Positions 7,965-16,426 of a stretch of 64,000 bases of DNA are shown here, in pieces. Each line of letters opens with the position of its first letter. Position 1 is the first letter of the stretch. Made by a program: the position numbers and the translations under genes. The DNA is from Geoalkalibacter ferrihydriticus DSM 17813 (lineage in GTDB: Bacteria; Desulfobacterota; Desulfuromonadia; Desulfuromonadales; Geoalkalibacteraceae), in NCBI RefSeq assembly GCF_000820505.1, contig NZ_JWJD01000003.1, forward strand, positions 216,411-280,410, written 5' to 3'. A model generated the notes under the pieces. The model worked only from the letters and a program-made list of their open reading frames with translations. It had not been told where the DNA came from and searched no databases.

Positions 7965-9074
7965 TTACAGAAGCTGGTCTTGGAAGCGCAGCGTTTCGCC
8001 GCAGGTTTTGCAGCGGTAGGTACTTTTTCCCCGGCGGATTCGCTGGTGACGGATGCTGGTCAGGCGATGCTCGCGGCATTTGCAGGTGTAGATAAAGCGC
8101 CGTTCCACCAGGCGGGCCGCGGTCAGAGGCAGGCAGTGGGTGCGCTGCGGAGTCAGCCCGAAGCACGCGCGCATCACCTCCTGCCATTCGGGTCCGTGGG
8201 GTTTTGGTCCTGGGCCGAAGCGTGCCGCGACGATCAGGTGGGCCACCTCGTGGGGCACGGTGTCGGTGAGCATTTCCTGGGGATTGAGCAGATAAGCCTC
8301 AAGGTTGACGCGCAGGCGGAAGTCTCCTGCCCGCTTCTTTCTTCCCACCTTGTGCAGGCGCCAACCCGCCTGGCCCGCCATTTTCCCGCGCAAGGAAAAA
8401 TCGATCTCCACCTGAGCCGGTTCGCTGATTCCGTAGTGGTTGCGGGCTTTTTCCAGGGCGGCTTCTGCCGCGTCGCGGATCAGCGTCATGGCCTGACGAA
8501 CCTTTTGCACCTGCTGATCCCTCTCGGCGGACGCCACCGGCGGCGCAGGGGTGACAGGCGTTTCCCGGGGGATGGACAACTTGTGCGCTACGATGCTGCG
8601 GGGCTCTTGTCCCGGGGCGGCATAGCTGAGACTGGCGTCGGCGCGCAGTTCAAAGCCGAGGTAGGACAGGGAATCCGGCGCTGGTGCGCCCGGGTCCGGA
8701 CTCTCTTCAATGGGATTGAAGCAGGCGAAGGTGCCTTCCAGATCGGCATAAATGCCGGCGAAAACGAATCTGGGTGCGACTCGGCCTTTAAGTATTTCGC
8801 CCTGTGCCTCTTCTGGATGGGTAAAAACCAGGGTATCTCCTGGTTCCAGGGAGGTTCCGCAAAAGAGCCCAAGCTCGCGAAGGTCAAGATGTGGCTTCTG
8901 GGCAAACTCCAACAGGTAACCGCCATCGGTGGCGGTCAGGGTATAATGCATGCGGCGCTGAATCTTTCCGTCAGGCATAAAAAAGCTTTGCCTCAAATCC
9001 TTGGGGAACAGCCGGAATTCATGTGCGGGGCCATCCTGCAGATGGAACCCTCCGGCAGGACAATCTACCTTCAA
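7965..9074 (-). CDS. SprT-like zinc metallopeptidase with N-terminal extension
   Basis: A protein of up to 369 residues with an SprT-like domain in the C-terminal half. The zinc protease motif HEVAH is at residues 275-279 with a probable third ligand H293 (KPHGPEW). A zinc-ribbon tail follows, with C331, C333, C355 and C358. SprT/Spartan proteins cleave proteins crosslinked to DNA; the bacterial role is less settled. Bacterial SprT is usually about 165 residues, so the N-terminal 190 residues are an extension with a beta-rich look and no family I recognise, ending in a Pro/Ala linker. The frame starts at TTG 9074 without a strong RBS; ATG at 8978 or 8951 is a reasonable alternative. Confidence 0.8.
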   Translation of the reverse strand: MKVDCPAGGFHLQDGPAHEFRLFPKDLRQSFFMPDGKIQRRMHYTLTATDGGYLLEFAQKPHLDLRELGLFCGTSLEPGDTLVFTHPEEAQGEILKGRVAPRFVFAGIYADLEGTFACFNPIEESPDPGAPAPDSLSYLGFELRADASLSYAAPGQEPRSIVAHKLSIPRETPVTPAPPVASAERDQQVQKVRQAMTLIRDAAEAALEKARNHYGISEPAQVEIDFSLRGKMAGQAGWRLHKVGRKKRAGDFRLRVNLEAYLLNPQEMLTDTVPHEVAHLIVAARFGPGPKPHGPEWQEVMRACFGLTPQRTHCLPLTAARLVERRFIYTCKCREHRLTSIRHQRIRRGKSTYRCKTCGETLRFQDQLL

Positions 9075-9261
9075 AACCCCGGAAAGTCTATCTTGCGAAA
9101 GAGCGCGGTCCCTTTCCTGGATCGGTGATTTTCCTTCTCAGGGCTTTCATCCGTGGTGTCTCTGTCGGCGGAAAGGGGTGGTCGCGGCAGGCCCTTATAT
9201 GTCAGACTGATGGCTTGCGGTGGGAAGTCGCCTGAGCACAAAGATCAGGGGGGATGCGGGC

Positions 9262-9299
9262 AAAAAAAATCCCCGCTCACGGAGGGGGTGTGGGCGGGG
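9262..9299 (-). terminator. Orphan minus-strand terminator
   Basis: On the minus strand, CCCCGC...GCGGGG is followed by A and eight T. It is a convincing intrinsic terminator, but no minus-strand gene lies to its right before 11440. It is therefore either the end of a deleted gene or an insulator before the SprT-like gene. Confidence 0.6.
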
Positions 9300-9447
9300 G
9301 AATGACCGCCTCTCGGCGATCGTAGATGAGCTTTTTTTACCAAGCTAGGGCCTCTCACGTCAAGGACAAATTTTGTCATTCAGCCTTTTTTGCGCAATGT
9401 CATGTCTTTGCGTTTCATTGTACTGCAGAATCTGGCCACATGGCTTG

Positions 9448-9618
9448 ATGCCGCGCATCCGTAAGCGCGTCGAGGAGGTGTTCGGTTGGGTCAAGACCAT
9501 CGGCAATTTGCGCAAGAGCCGCCAGCGGGTCGCGGCCAACCTTGACTGGTATTTCACCTTGGCCATATCGGCCTACAACCTGGTGCGCCTGCGAAATCGC
9601 ACGGCTTCCGAGGCGTAG
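9448..9618 (+). pseudogene. IS5-family transposase, C-terminal relic
   Basis: Only about the last 57 residues of an IS5-type DDE transposase survive: RIRKRVEEVFGWVKTIG, then LRKSR, VAANLDWYFTLAISAYNLVRLRN. This is the family's conserved C-terminal block holding the catalytic glutamate (KRVEEVFGW). Everything before it, including the two catalytic aspartates, is missing, and no inverted repeats are visible at the edges. The relic is inactive. It marks the left side of the accessory region that runs to tRNA-Leu. Confidence 0.8.
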
Positions 9619-9711
9619 AGCGCAAAAAGAGCGTCCAGGCATGCTGCAACGCCTCGCATCGGGGAACAAAAGGCAAGGAAAACCGAAGAAACAGGAAGGG
9701 AATGAGTTGGT

Positions 9712-10251
9712 ATGAAAAGGATTCTGATTCTGTACATGAGCCGCGGGGGTCACACGGCCCGCATAGCCCGGACCCTCATGGAGAGCATTCTGGCGGCAGG
9801 CGGTGACTGCGACATGATGGACCTCGTTGAAGCCACTCATGAAGGAGTAGAGTGGGATCGGTACGGCGCCGTGGTTCTCGGAGCCCCGGTTTTGTACGGT
9901 ACTTACCACAAATCAGTGTTTGACTTCATTCGGACCCATCAAGCCGCACTGGAAGCGCGACCCAATAGCTTTTTCAATGTTTCCGTGGTTGCCAGAAATC
10001 CACTGAAGGCGACGGTCGAAGGTAACCGCTACATGCAGAAATTTCTTCAGCTTTCTGCGTGGAAACCATCGAATTTAAGGGTCATTGCCGGCAAGGTTGA
10101 TTACCCCTCCTGGGCCTGGTACGACGTATTGATTATTCAGCTGATCATGAAAATTACCAAGGGCCCTACCGACAAAAGCACGGTCATTGATTACACCGAC
10201 TGGGAGGATGTGCGGGCCTATGCACAACAAATACTTCGACTTGGCGACTGA
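9712..10251 (+). CDS. hemG: Menaquinone-dependent protoporphyrinogen oxidase HemG (flavodoxin-like)
   Basis: A 179-residue flavodoxin-fold protein close in length and sequence pattern to E. coli HemG. The FMN phosphate loop is MSRGGHTARIA near residues 9-19. The family-specific blocks VVLGAPVLYGTYH, SFFNVSVVARNP, NRYMQKFL, VIAGKVDYP, WYDVLIIQLIMKI and YTDWEDVRAYAQQI all follow in the E. coli order. HemG oxidises protoporphyrinogen IX to protoporphyrin IX with electrons passed to quinone, which suits anaerobic heme synthesis. No other heme gene is nearby. The next gene starts 11 bp downstream, so the two may be cotranscribed. Another oxygen-independent route may exist elsewhere in the genome. 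Confidence 0.88.
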   Translation: MKRILILYMSRGGHTARIARTLMESILAAGGDCDMMDLVEATHEGVEWDRYGAVVLGAPVLYGTYHKSVFDFIRTHQAALEARPNSFFNVSVVARNPLKATVEGNRYMQKFLQLSAWKPSNLRVIAGKVDYPSWAWYDVLIIQLIMKITKGPTDKSTVIDYTDWEDVRAYAQQILRLGD

Positions 10252-10262
10252 AAATATTAAGG

Positions 10263-10709
10263 ATGCATGAAATAACCGGCAACATCTGGGATTTTCTGGA
10301 TCAGGCAATCATCGTCGTCACCACCAATTGCGGGGTCGACCGACGTGGTCGCGCCGTTATCGGACGCGGCTGCGCCCGCCAGGCTCTGGAGTATTTTCCA
10401 GATCTTGCCGAGCATCTCGGGCGTTTGCTGCAGGAGCAGGGAGCGCGGGTGCATGATCTCGGCAAGGGGCTGGTAAGTTTCCCCGTTGAAGAGACCGCCT
10501 GGTCACTTCCCGATCTGCGACTGATCAGACAATCGGCGCAGCAGTTGCGTGATCTCGCCGACCAACAGGGCTGGACAAAGATCGTTGTCCCCCGCCCCGG
10601 TTGCGGAGGCGGCGGTCTCGACTGGCATGCTGTAAGGCCGGTGCTTCAGGAGTATTTTGACGAACGTTTTTACGTCATCAGCATCGTAACCAGGGTGTCG
10701 GGATGTTGA
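10263..10709 (+). CDS. Macro-domain-like ADP-ribose-binding protein
   Basis: A 148-residue protein with a divergent macro-domain look: an N-terminal VVTTNCGVDRRGRAVIGRG that replaces the usual NAANS loop, a central phosphate-loop-like region, and VVPRPGCGGGGLDW near residues 108-121, which resembles the second ADP-ribose loop of phage and archaeal Appr-1''-P processing proteins. It should bind ADP-ribose or a derivative. It lies 11 bp after hemG and 78 bp before a canonical macro-domain gene. The start has a poor Shine-Dalgarno sequence (AAGG touches the ATG), so coupling with hemG is possible. The family match is by pattern only; no catalytic residue is assigned. Confidence 0.68.
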   Translation: MHEITGNIWDFLDQAIIVVTTNCGVDRRGRAVIGRGCARQALEYFPDLAEHLGRLLQEQGARVHDLGKGLVSFPVEETAWSLPDLRLIRQSAQQLRDLADQQGWTKIVVPRPGCGGGGLDWHAVRPVLQEYFDERFYVISIVTRVSGC

Positions 10710-10787
10710 ATCGCCGGCCTCTGATAGAGTAAAGAAAAGACAGGCTGAAACTGGGGTGACATCCAGCCCGAAATGAAAGGAGGCTTT

Positions 10788-11300
10788 ATGATTCGCGCCA
10801 TTCAGGAAGACATTACCACGCTGAAGGTTGATGCCATCGTCAACGCCGCGAACTCATCGCTTTTGGGTGGTGGCGGGGTGGATGGTGCAATACATCGCGC
10901 CGCCGGGCCGGACCTGCTGGAAGAATGCCGGACACTTGGAGGTTGCGAGACGGGGGACGCTAAAATCACCAAAGGATATCAGTTGCCCGCGCGATACATC
11001 ATCCACACCGTTGGACCGGTTTGGCATGGTGGTGACAAGGGCGAACCCGAAGCCTTGGCAGCCTGTTACCGACGCAGCCTGGAACTGGCGAAAGAATACC
11101 AGGTCAAGTCCATTGCCTTTCCCTGCATCAGTACCGGCGTTTATCGTTTCCCGGCCGAGCGGGCTGCACAAATCGCCGTGAAGACGGTGCAGAGTTTTTT
11201 GTCTGAACCCTCAAGTGTGCAGGAAGTTCTCTTCTGCTGCTTTTCCGAGGCTGATCTGCAGACTTATCGGAAGCTGCTGGCAGCATCTGATAACGCCTGA
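10788..11300 (+). CDS. O-acetyl-ADP-ribose deacetylase, macro domain (YmdB type)
   Basis: A 170-residue single macro domain. The hallmarks are clear: [26 protein letters not shown] near residues 18-43 and the second loop [12 protein letters not shown] near 110-121. The family binds ADP-ribose and hydrolyses O-acetyl-ADP-ribose or mono-ADP-ribosyl esters. An in-frame ATG lies five codons upstream, but AAAGGAGG sits 5 nt before ATG 10788, which also begins the family-typical [10 protein letters not shown]. It follows another macro-like gene on the same strand. No ADP-ribosyltransferase partner is visible next to it. Confidence 0.92.
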   Translation: MIRAIQEDITTLKVDAIVNAANSSLLGGGGVDGAIHRAAGPDLLEECRTLGGCETGDAKITKGYQLPARYIIHTVGPVWHGGDKGEPEALAACYRRSLELAKEYQVKSIAFPCISTGVYRFPAERAAQIAVKTVQSFLSEPSSVQEVLFCCFSEADLQTYRKLLAASDNA

Positions 11301-11439
11301 TGTTATCTTCGCACCGGAGCGTATTTCGTGAGGGTGCGTGGTCTGTTTTGAGCAATTCCGACAATCCGCAAGGAGGGGAACTGCGGTGACAGACAAGCCT
11401 GGCGGCGGCGAAATCAGGCCGTCGTTGAGGCCTCTCTGG

Positions 11440-12339
11440 TCAGCGCCCCTTTATTGCGCTACGAACGGCTTCATCGTAAGGCTTGAGGTGCAGGGGAATT
11501 ATGTCAAGTATCGAGTTGTCTCGGCATATCACCTCGTTTTTCAGGCCTTCTATCAATGGCATGGAAACCGAAGGCGGCACCGGGGTTATTAAACCGACCC
11601 AGTAAGAAGAGAGCTTGGGAGTAAGCACCGGCACCGGCAAAATGTAGAGTTTCTTTCCTTCGATGTCGGCGAATCGCTCCATCATCTCTTTGTACGTAAG
11701 GACCTCCGGTCCGCCGATATCGAAAGTTCGACCGGCCGTACGTTCATCCGCGAGGCAACCAGCCAGGTAGCTGATGACATCGTCGACCGCTATTGGTTGG
11801 CAGCGGGTGCTCACCCAGCGTGGGGTTATCATGAGCGGCAGCCTGGTCACCAGTGACCGGACCATTTCAAAGGATGCTCCGCCGTCACCAATAATGACGG
11901 CCGCCCTGAGAAAGGTGGTGCTGAATGCGCCTTTTTTGAGTATTTCAGCAACTTCGAGACGACTTTTAAGATGCTCGGAAAGGTCATCCCCCGTTTCTCC
12001 CAGTCCTCCCAGATAGATCACGCGCCGCAGATGAGCCCTGTTAGCTGCCGTTACAAAATTATCAGCTGCGTCACGATCACGCCGCTCAAAGCCGGTTCGG
12101 CCGCCCGACATGGAATGCACCAGGTAATAAGCTGTATCTATGCCGTCCAAGGCTTGTTCCAAAGTTTCGGGCTTAAGCATGTCGCCCTGAACAATCTCGG
12201 CACCCTCCGGCATCGCGGTCGTCGTGCGTCGAACCATGCAGCGCACCGAAAAGCCGTCATCAAGCAGTCGTTGTGTCAAACGTTTGCCGATGAAGCCGGT
12301 GGCTCCGGTAATCAGGACTGAACCCTGGGACTTTTCCAT
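11440..12339 (-). CDS. NAD(P)-binding atypical SDR (NmrA/NDUFA9-like)
   Basis: A 299-residue protein with the Rossmann motif VLITGATGFIGKRL at residues 8-21 and an atypical-SDR pattern. A YYLVHSMSGG segment takes the place of the classical strand-4 region, and RVIYLGGLGE follows. No YxxxK catalytic pair is evident, as in NmrA-like and complex-I-assembly SDRs, where the protein binds NAD(P) and may sense redox state or modify sugars or quinones. The middle has FLRAAVIIGDGGAS and the later IGGPEVLTYKEMM, typical of this subfamily. The gene is divergent from gloA. Substrate not predictable. Confidence 0.82.
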   Translation of the reverse strand: MEKSQGSVLITGATGFIGKRLTQRLLDDGFSVRCMVRRTTTAMPEGAEIVQGDMLKPETLEQALDGIDTAYYLVHSMSGGRTGFERRDRDAADNFVTAANRAHLRRVIYLGGLGETGDDLSEHLKSRLEVAEILKKGAFSTTFLRAAVIIGDGGASFEMVRSLVTRLPLMITPRWVSTRCQPIAVDDVISYLAGCLADERTAGRTFDIGGPEVLTYKEMMERFADIEGKKLYILPVPVLTPKLSSYWVGLITPVPPSVSMPLIEGLKNEVICRDNSILDIIPLHLKPYDEAVRSAIKGR

Positions 12340-12569
12340 GTTCTGTCATTCCTTTAAATTTATGTGTTAACTTTACCCTGAAAAAACCATGTCGGCAGAG
12401 TGTTTATGGTGACAGGCTGGTGGCGCTGGAAAGATTTTGGCAATCTGCACAAGCTTCTCTGTCCCGCTTGTGTATGATGTTCTCCATCATCGCCGTAATC
12501 CGGACGGCCTGTCAATCGAGGAGGCGCCCAAACGCCAATATAAACCTTGCACTTTAAAAGGAGTCCAAC

Positions 12570-12974
12570 ATGTCTAAAAAAGGTGAGTTCCGCGTTCTGC
12601 ACACAATGCTGAGGGTCTTCGACCTTGAGCGCAGCCTTGATTTTTACACTCGGATTCTGGGGATGAAGCTGTTGCGAAAAGACGATTATCCCGGTGGTGA
12701 ATTTACTCTGGCCTTTGTCGGTTACGGCGATGAGGCGTCTCAGTCGGTGATCGAATTAACCTATAACTGGGACCGGAAGGAGCCTTATGTGATCGGCGAC
12801 GGCTTTGGCCATATCGCCATCGGCGCCAGGGATATTTATACGTTGTGTGATGAGCTGAAGGCGGCCGGAGGAAAGGTGGTTCGCGAGCCTGGGCCGATGA
12901 AGCACGGCTCCACCCATATCGCATTTATTGAAGACCCGGACGGTTATAAGATCGAGCTGATCCAGGTCGACTGA
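12570..12974 (+). CDS. gloA: Lactoylglutathione lyase (glyoxalase I)
   Basis: A 134-residue glyoxalase I of normal bacterial length. It isomerises the hemithioacetal of methylglyoxal and a thiol cofactor to the lactoyl thioester. All four metal ligands are visible: H11, E62 (VIELTYNW), H81 (GFGHIAI) and E129 (GYKIELIQ). The short form without the long alpha-loop predicts Ni/Co rather than Zn activation, as in E. coli GloA; this is known for the family, not shown here. AAAGGAG stands before the ATG. It is a single gene, divergent from the SDR. No glyoxalase II gene is adjacent. Confidence 0.95.
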   Translation: MSKKGEFRVLHTMLRVFDLERSLDFYTRILGMKLLRKDDYPGGEFTLAFVGYGDEASQSVIELTYNWDRKEPYVIGDGFGHIAIGARDIYTLCDELKAAGGKVVREPGPMKHGSTHIAFIEDPDGYKIELIQVD

Positions 12975-13093
12975 AAAGCGGCTGTTACCAACCCGGCATG
13001 ATTGGCGAGCCGTCAGTACCGAGGAGGCGAGAGGTTTTGAGTTCGCCCTCAAGGCTGCGCCGGGATCTTCTGCAACCTCTGTAACACGTAGTC

Positions 13094-13429
13094 TTATGTG
13101 GTTGACGCTTCAGGTGGTTGTCCCGGCGGTTCTTTGATATCGACACCTGATTCCGGCCAGGTGGCCAGCACTATGCTCCCGCGCCCTTGAGCCTTGCCAC
13201 GGTACATCAGTGCGTCGGCTTCGCGCACGGCGAAATCCACGTCCTCTGGCGGTTCGGTGAAAGTAACCGCGCCGATGGTGACCCCCACGGCCCAGCGGTC
13301 GCAGACCTCGGCGGCGAGAGTTGCAGCGATGCGCTCCAGAGATACGCGTGCCTGTTCTGCGACTGTGTCCGGCATGAGAATTCCGAACTCATCCCCGCCC
13401 AGGCGTGCTGCCACGTCGGTGCGGCGCAC
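13094..13429 (-). pseudogene. GGDEF diguanylate cyclase, 5'-truncated
   Basis: Encodes only the C-terminal two thirds of a GGDEF domain. Homology begins abruptly at VRRTDVAARLGGDEFGILMP and continues through VTIGAVTF and ADALMYRGKAQGRG to a short tail. The active-site GGDEF motif is intact, but the first ~65 residues of the domain, with the N-terminal strand-helix and nucleotide-phosphate loop region, are missing. Reading back through the same frame gives 22 unrelated codons and then a stop at about 13493. It is therefore a decapitated gene, most likely cut when the adjacent hsd operon was acquired. It is not expected to make c-di-GMP. Confidence 0.8.
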
Positions 13430-13534
13430 GCCAGGGTTTTCCTGATAGGCAGGAGGGTTGAGATTTGTTAAGGTCAGCCTTTGGTCGATTAATCATCCAG
13501 CCTGCGTACATTCTCGCCCTTTAAGGAGTGGCAT

Positions 13535-16426
13535 GTGTCGCCATCCGAACAAGAAGCACGACAACAGATTGATGCCCTGCTGACCCAGGCCGGTTGGCTG
13601 GTGCAGGATGCCGGCGCCGTGCATATCCATGCGGGGCAAGGGGTTGCGATCCGTGAATTCCCGTTGCCCGGTCATGGCTTTGCCGATTATCTGTTGTATG
13701 TCGACGGCAAGGCGGCCGGGGTTATTGAAGCAAAAAAGACCGGAACAACCTTAACCGGCGTCGAAACCCAGGCCGACAAATACACCAAGGGGCTGCCTTC
13801 CGGCTTGCCCTGCTGGCACAATCCGCTGCCTTTTTCCTACCAGTCCACCGGCGTGGAAACTCGTTTCACCAACGGTCTTGATCCTGATCCCCGCTCACGC
13901 GGTGTGTTTGCCTTTCACCGGCCCGACACCCTTGCAGACTGGTTGGAAGGGGGTAGGGGCGCATTGCATGCGCCCACGCCGTCGATCAACGTGGGCGCAC
14001 ATCAGTGCGCCCCTACGGACACGCCTATCGCGGCGGATTCCGTCCACCCGATCTGGCGACCTCCGACCTTTCTCGCCCGCCTGCAACAGATGCCCGAACT
14101 TGTTACCGCGGGGCTGTGGCCGGCGCAGATCAAAGCAATTACCAACCTCGAAGAATCTTTGAGAGCCAACCGCCCACGGGCGCTCATCCAGATGGCCACC
14201 GGCAGCGGAAAAACCTTTACCGCCATCAGTTTCATTTACCGCCTGATCAAATTCGCCGGAGCCAAGCGAGTGTTGTTTCTGGTCGATCGCGGTAATCTCG
14301 GTCGTCAGACCCTCAAAGAGTTTCAGCAGTACGTCTCGCCTTACAACAACTTCAAGTTCAGCGAGGAATACATCGTCCAGCGTTTGACCTCCAGCACCAT
14401 CGACACCACCGCCCGCGTCTGCATCTGCACCATTCAACGGCTCTACTCCATCCTCAAGGGGCGCGATTTGCCCGAGGATCTGGAAGAAGAAAATATCAAC
14501 GGCGGCAACGGATTATTCCGTGAACCCGATCCCATCGAGTACAACCCGGCGGTTCCCATCGAAACCTTCGACCTCATCATCACCGATGAGTGCCATCGCT
14601 CTATCTACAACCTGTGGCGGCAGGTCCTGGAATATTTTGACGCCTCCCTCATCGGCCTCACCGCCACGCCGAGCAAGCAGACCTTTGGCTTCTTTCAGCA
14701 GAATCTGGTGATGGAATACGGCCATGAGCAGGCCGTGGCCGACGGGGTCAACGTCAATTACGATGTCTATCGGATCAAAACCGCCATCACCGAACAGGGT
14801 GGTCAGGTCGAAGCAGGCTACTATGTCGATAAGCGCGACCGGGAGACACGCGCCGTGCGCTGGGAACAACTCGACGACGATTTCCAGTACGATCCCAACC
14901 AGCTCGACCGGGACGTGGTCGCCATCGACCAGATCCGCAAGGTCATCCAGACCTACCGCGATAAGCTCTTTACCGAAGTCTTCCCCGGCCGCAGCGAGGT
15001 GCCCAAAACCCTGATCTTCGCCAAGGATGATTCCCACGCCGAAGACATCGTTAAAATTGTCCGCGAGGAATTCGGCAAGGGGAACGATTTTGCCCAGAAG
15101 ATCACCTACCGCACCACCGGAGCCAAGCCGGAAGATCTGATTGCGTCCTTTCGCAACAGCTACAACCCCCGCATTGTCGTCACCGTCGACATGATCGCCA
15201 CCGGCACCGACATCAAAGCGGTCGAAGTGGTGTTTTTCATGCGCAGCGTCAAATCCCGCGCCTATTTTGAACAGATGAAGGGACGTGGAGTGCGCATTAT
15301 CAACGACAACGACCTGCAAGCTGTCACTCCCGATGCCGTCACCAAGGATCATTTCGTCATTGTCGATGCCGTGGGTGTCTGCGAACAGGATCAGACCGAT
15401 TCGCGCCCCATGGAGCGCAAAAAGAACATCAGCTTTGAAAAGCTGCTCCAGGCGGTTGCCTTCGGCAATGCCGAAGTCGATGTGATATCATCCGTCGCCG
15501 CACGCCTGGCCCGGCTGGAAAAGAAACTCACTCCCGCAGAACAACAACAGGTTCAGGAGTTGAATGGCGGGAGAGCCTTAAAATTCCTGACCGGCGATCT
15601 GGTCGCCGCCCTTGATCCGGATCGACATCTTGCCGCCGCCCAGGAAATCTTCGGCCAACAGGAGCCGGATGAAAAGCAGGTCCGTCATGCAGCAACGCAA
15701 CTCATCAGCGAAGCGGCCAAGCCTTTATGCGATCCGAACCTGCGGGAGCTGCTGCTGGCGATCAAGAAGAAAAACGAGCAAATCATTGACACTGTCAGCC
15801 CTGATTCGGTTATCTTTGCCGGTTTTACCGAGGAAAAAGCCCAAAGCGTGATAGCTTCCTTCGAGCAGTTCATCGCCGATAACAAAGACGAAATCACCGC
15901 CTTGCAGGTGCTTTACAGCAAACCCTACAAACAGCGGCTGCGCTTTGAAGATGTGCGTGAATTGGCGGAAAAGCTGGTCGCCCAGGTGGAGCAATTGCGG
16001 ATTTACCAAACCCATCCGCAAGGCTGGGAAAAGCGCGTGCCGGATGAATTGTGGGCCGCTTATCAAAAGTTGCAGGCAAGCAAGGTGCGCGGAGCTGCCG
16101 GTAATCATATTTTGACCGATCTGGTGTCGCTGGTGCGTTTTGCCATGCAGCAGGATAATGAACTGGTGCCGTTCCCCGAGAAAGTACAGGTTAATTTTCG
16201 GGCCTGGGTTGAGAATCAGCAGGCGAGTGGCAAGAGTTTTACCGCTGAACAGCGCAAGTGGCTGGAGATGATCCGCGACCACATTGCCGCCAATTTGCAG
16301 ATCGAAACGGATGATTTTGACTTTGCGCCCTTTGCGCAGGCGGGTGGGATAGGGAAGGTGTGGCAGTTGTTTGGGGATGATTTGAGTAAGATTCTTGATG
16401 AGTTGAATGAGGTGTTGGCGGCGTGA
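13535..16426 (+). CDS. hsdR: Type I restriction enzyme R subunit (HsdR)
   Basis: A 963-residue motor and nuclease subunit. The N-terminal PD-(D/E)xK nuclease is visible as D51 and E65-A-K67 (GVIEAKK). The SF2 helicase has Walker A MATGSGKT at 220-227 and the box DECH at 351-354, then motif III LTATPSKQ and motif VI-type FEQMKGRGVRI. The C-terminal third is helical and binds the methyltransferase. It cuts unmethylated DNA after ATP-driven translocation when assembled with HsdM and HsdS. The start is GTG with AAGGAG 6 nt upstream. Residues 140-161 are encoded by an in-frame double-hairpin repeat (13953-14016) between the nuclease and helicase domains. The 3' end overlaps hsdS by 4 bp. Confidence 0.95.
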   Translation: MSPSEQEARQQIDALLTQAGWLVQDAGAVHIHAGQGVAIREFPLPGHGFADYLLYVDGKAAGVIEAKKTGTTLTGVETQADKYTKGLPSGLPCWHNPLPFSYQSTGVETRFTNGLDPDPRSRGVFAFHRPDTLADWLEGGRGALHAPTPSINVGAHQCAPTDTPIAADSVHPIWRPPTFLARLQQMPELVTAGLWPAQIKAITNLEESLRANRPRALIQMATGSGKTFTAISFIYRLIKFAGAKRVLFLVDRGNLGRQTLKEFQQYVSPYNNFKFSEEYIVQRLTSSTIDTTARVCICTIQRLYSILKGRDLPEDLEEENINGGNGLFREPDPIEYNPAVPIETFDLIITDECHRSIYNLWRQVLEYFDASLIGLTATPSKQTFGFFQQNLVMEYGHEQAVADGVNVNYDVYRIKTAITEQGGQVEAGYYVDKRDRETRAVRWEQLDDDFQYDPNQLDRDVVAIDQIRKVIQTYRDKLFTEVFPGRSEVPKTLIFAKDDSHAEDIVKIVREEFGKGNDFAQKITYRTTGAKPEDLIASFRNSYNPRIVVTVDMIATGTDIKAVEVVFFMRSVKSRAYFEQMKGRGVRIINDNDLQAVTPDAVTKDHFVIVDAVGVCEQDQTDSRPMERKKNISFEKLLQAVAFGNAEVDVISSVAARLARLEKKLTPAEQQQVQELNGGRALKFLTGDLVAALDPDRHLAAAQEIFGQQEPDEKQVRHAATQLISEAAKPLCDPNLRELLLAIKKKNEQIIDTVSPDSVIFAGFTEEKAQSVIASFEQFIADNKDEITALQVLYSKPYKQRLRFEDVRELAEKLVAQVEQLRIYQTHPQGWEKRVPDELWAAYQKLQASKVRGAAGNHILTDLVSLVRFAMQQDNELVPFPEKVQVNFRAWVENQQASGKSFTAEQRKWLEMIRDHIAANLQIETDDFDFAPFAQAGGIGKVWQLFGDDLSKILDELNEVLAA
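13953..14016. repeat. Double-hairpin palindromic repeat inside hsdR
   Basis: A 64-bp element with 11-nt terminal inverted arms GTAGGGGCGCA / TGCGCCCCTAC. An inner pair TGCGCCCACG (13969-13978) and CGTGGGCGCA (13990-13999) is also perfectly complementary. Each half can fold as its own hairpin (GGGCGCA/TGCGCCC), as in BIME-like elements. It is read through in frame. The same outer arms occur in hsdS at 17065-17133. Confidence 0.85.
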
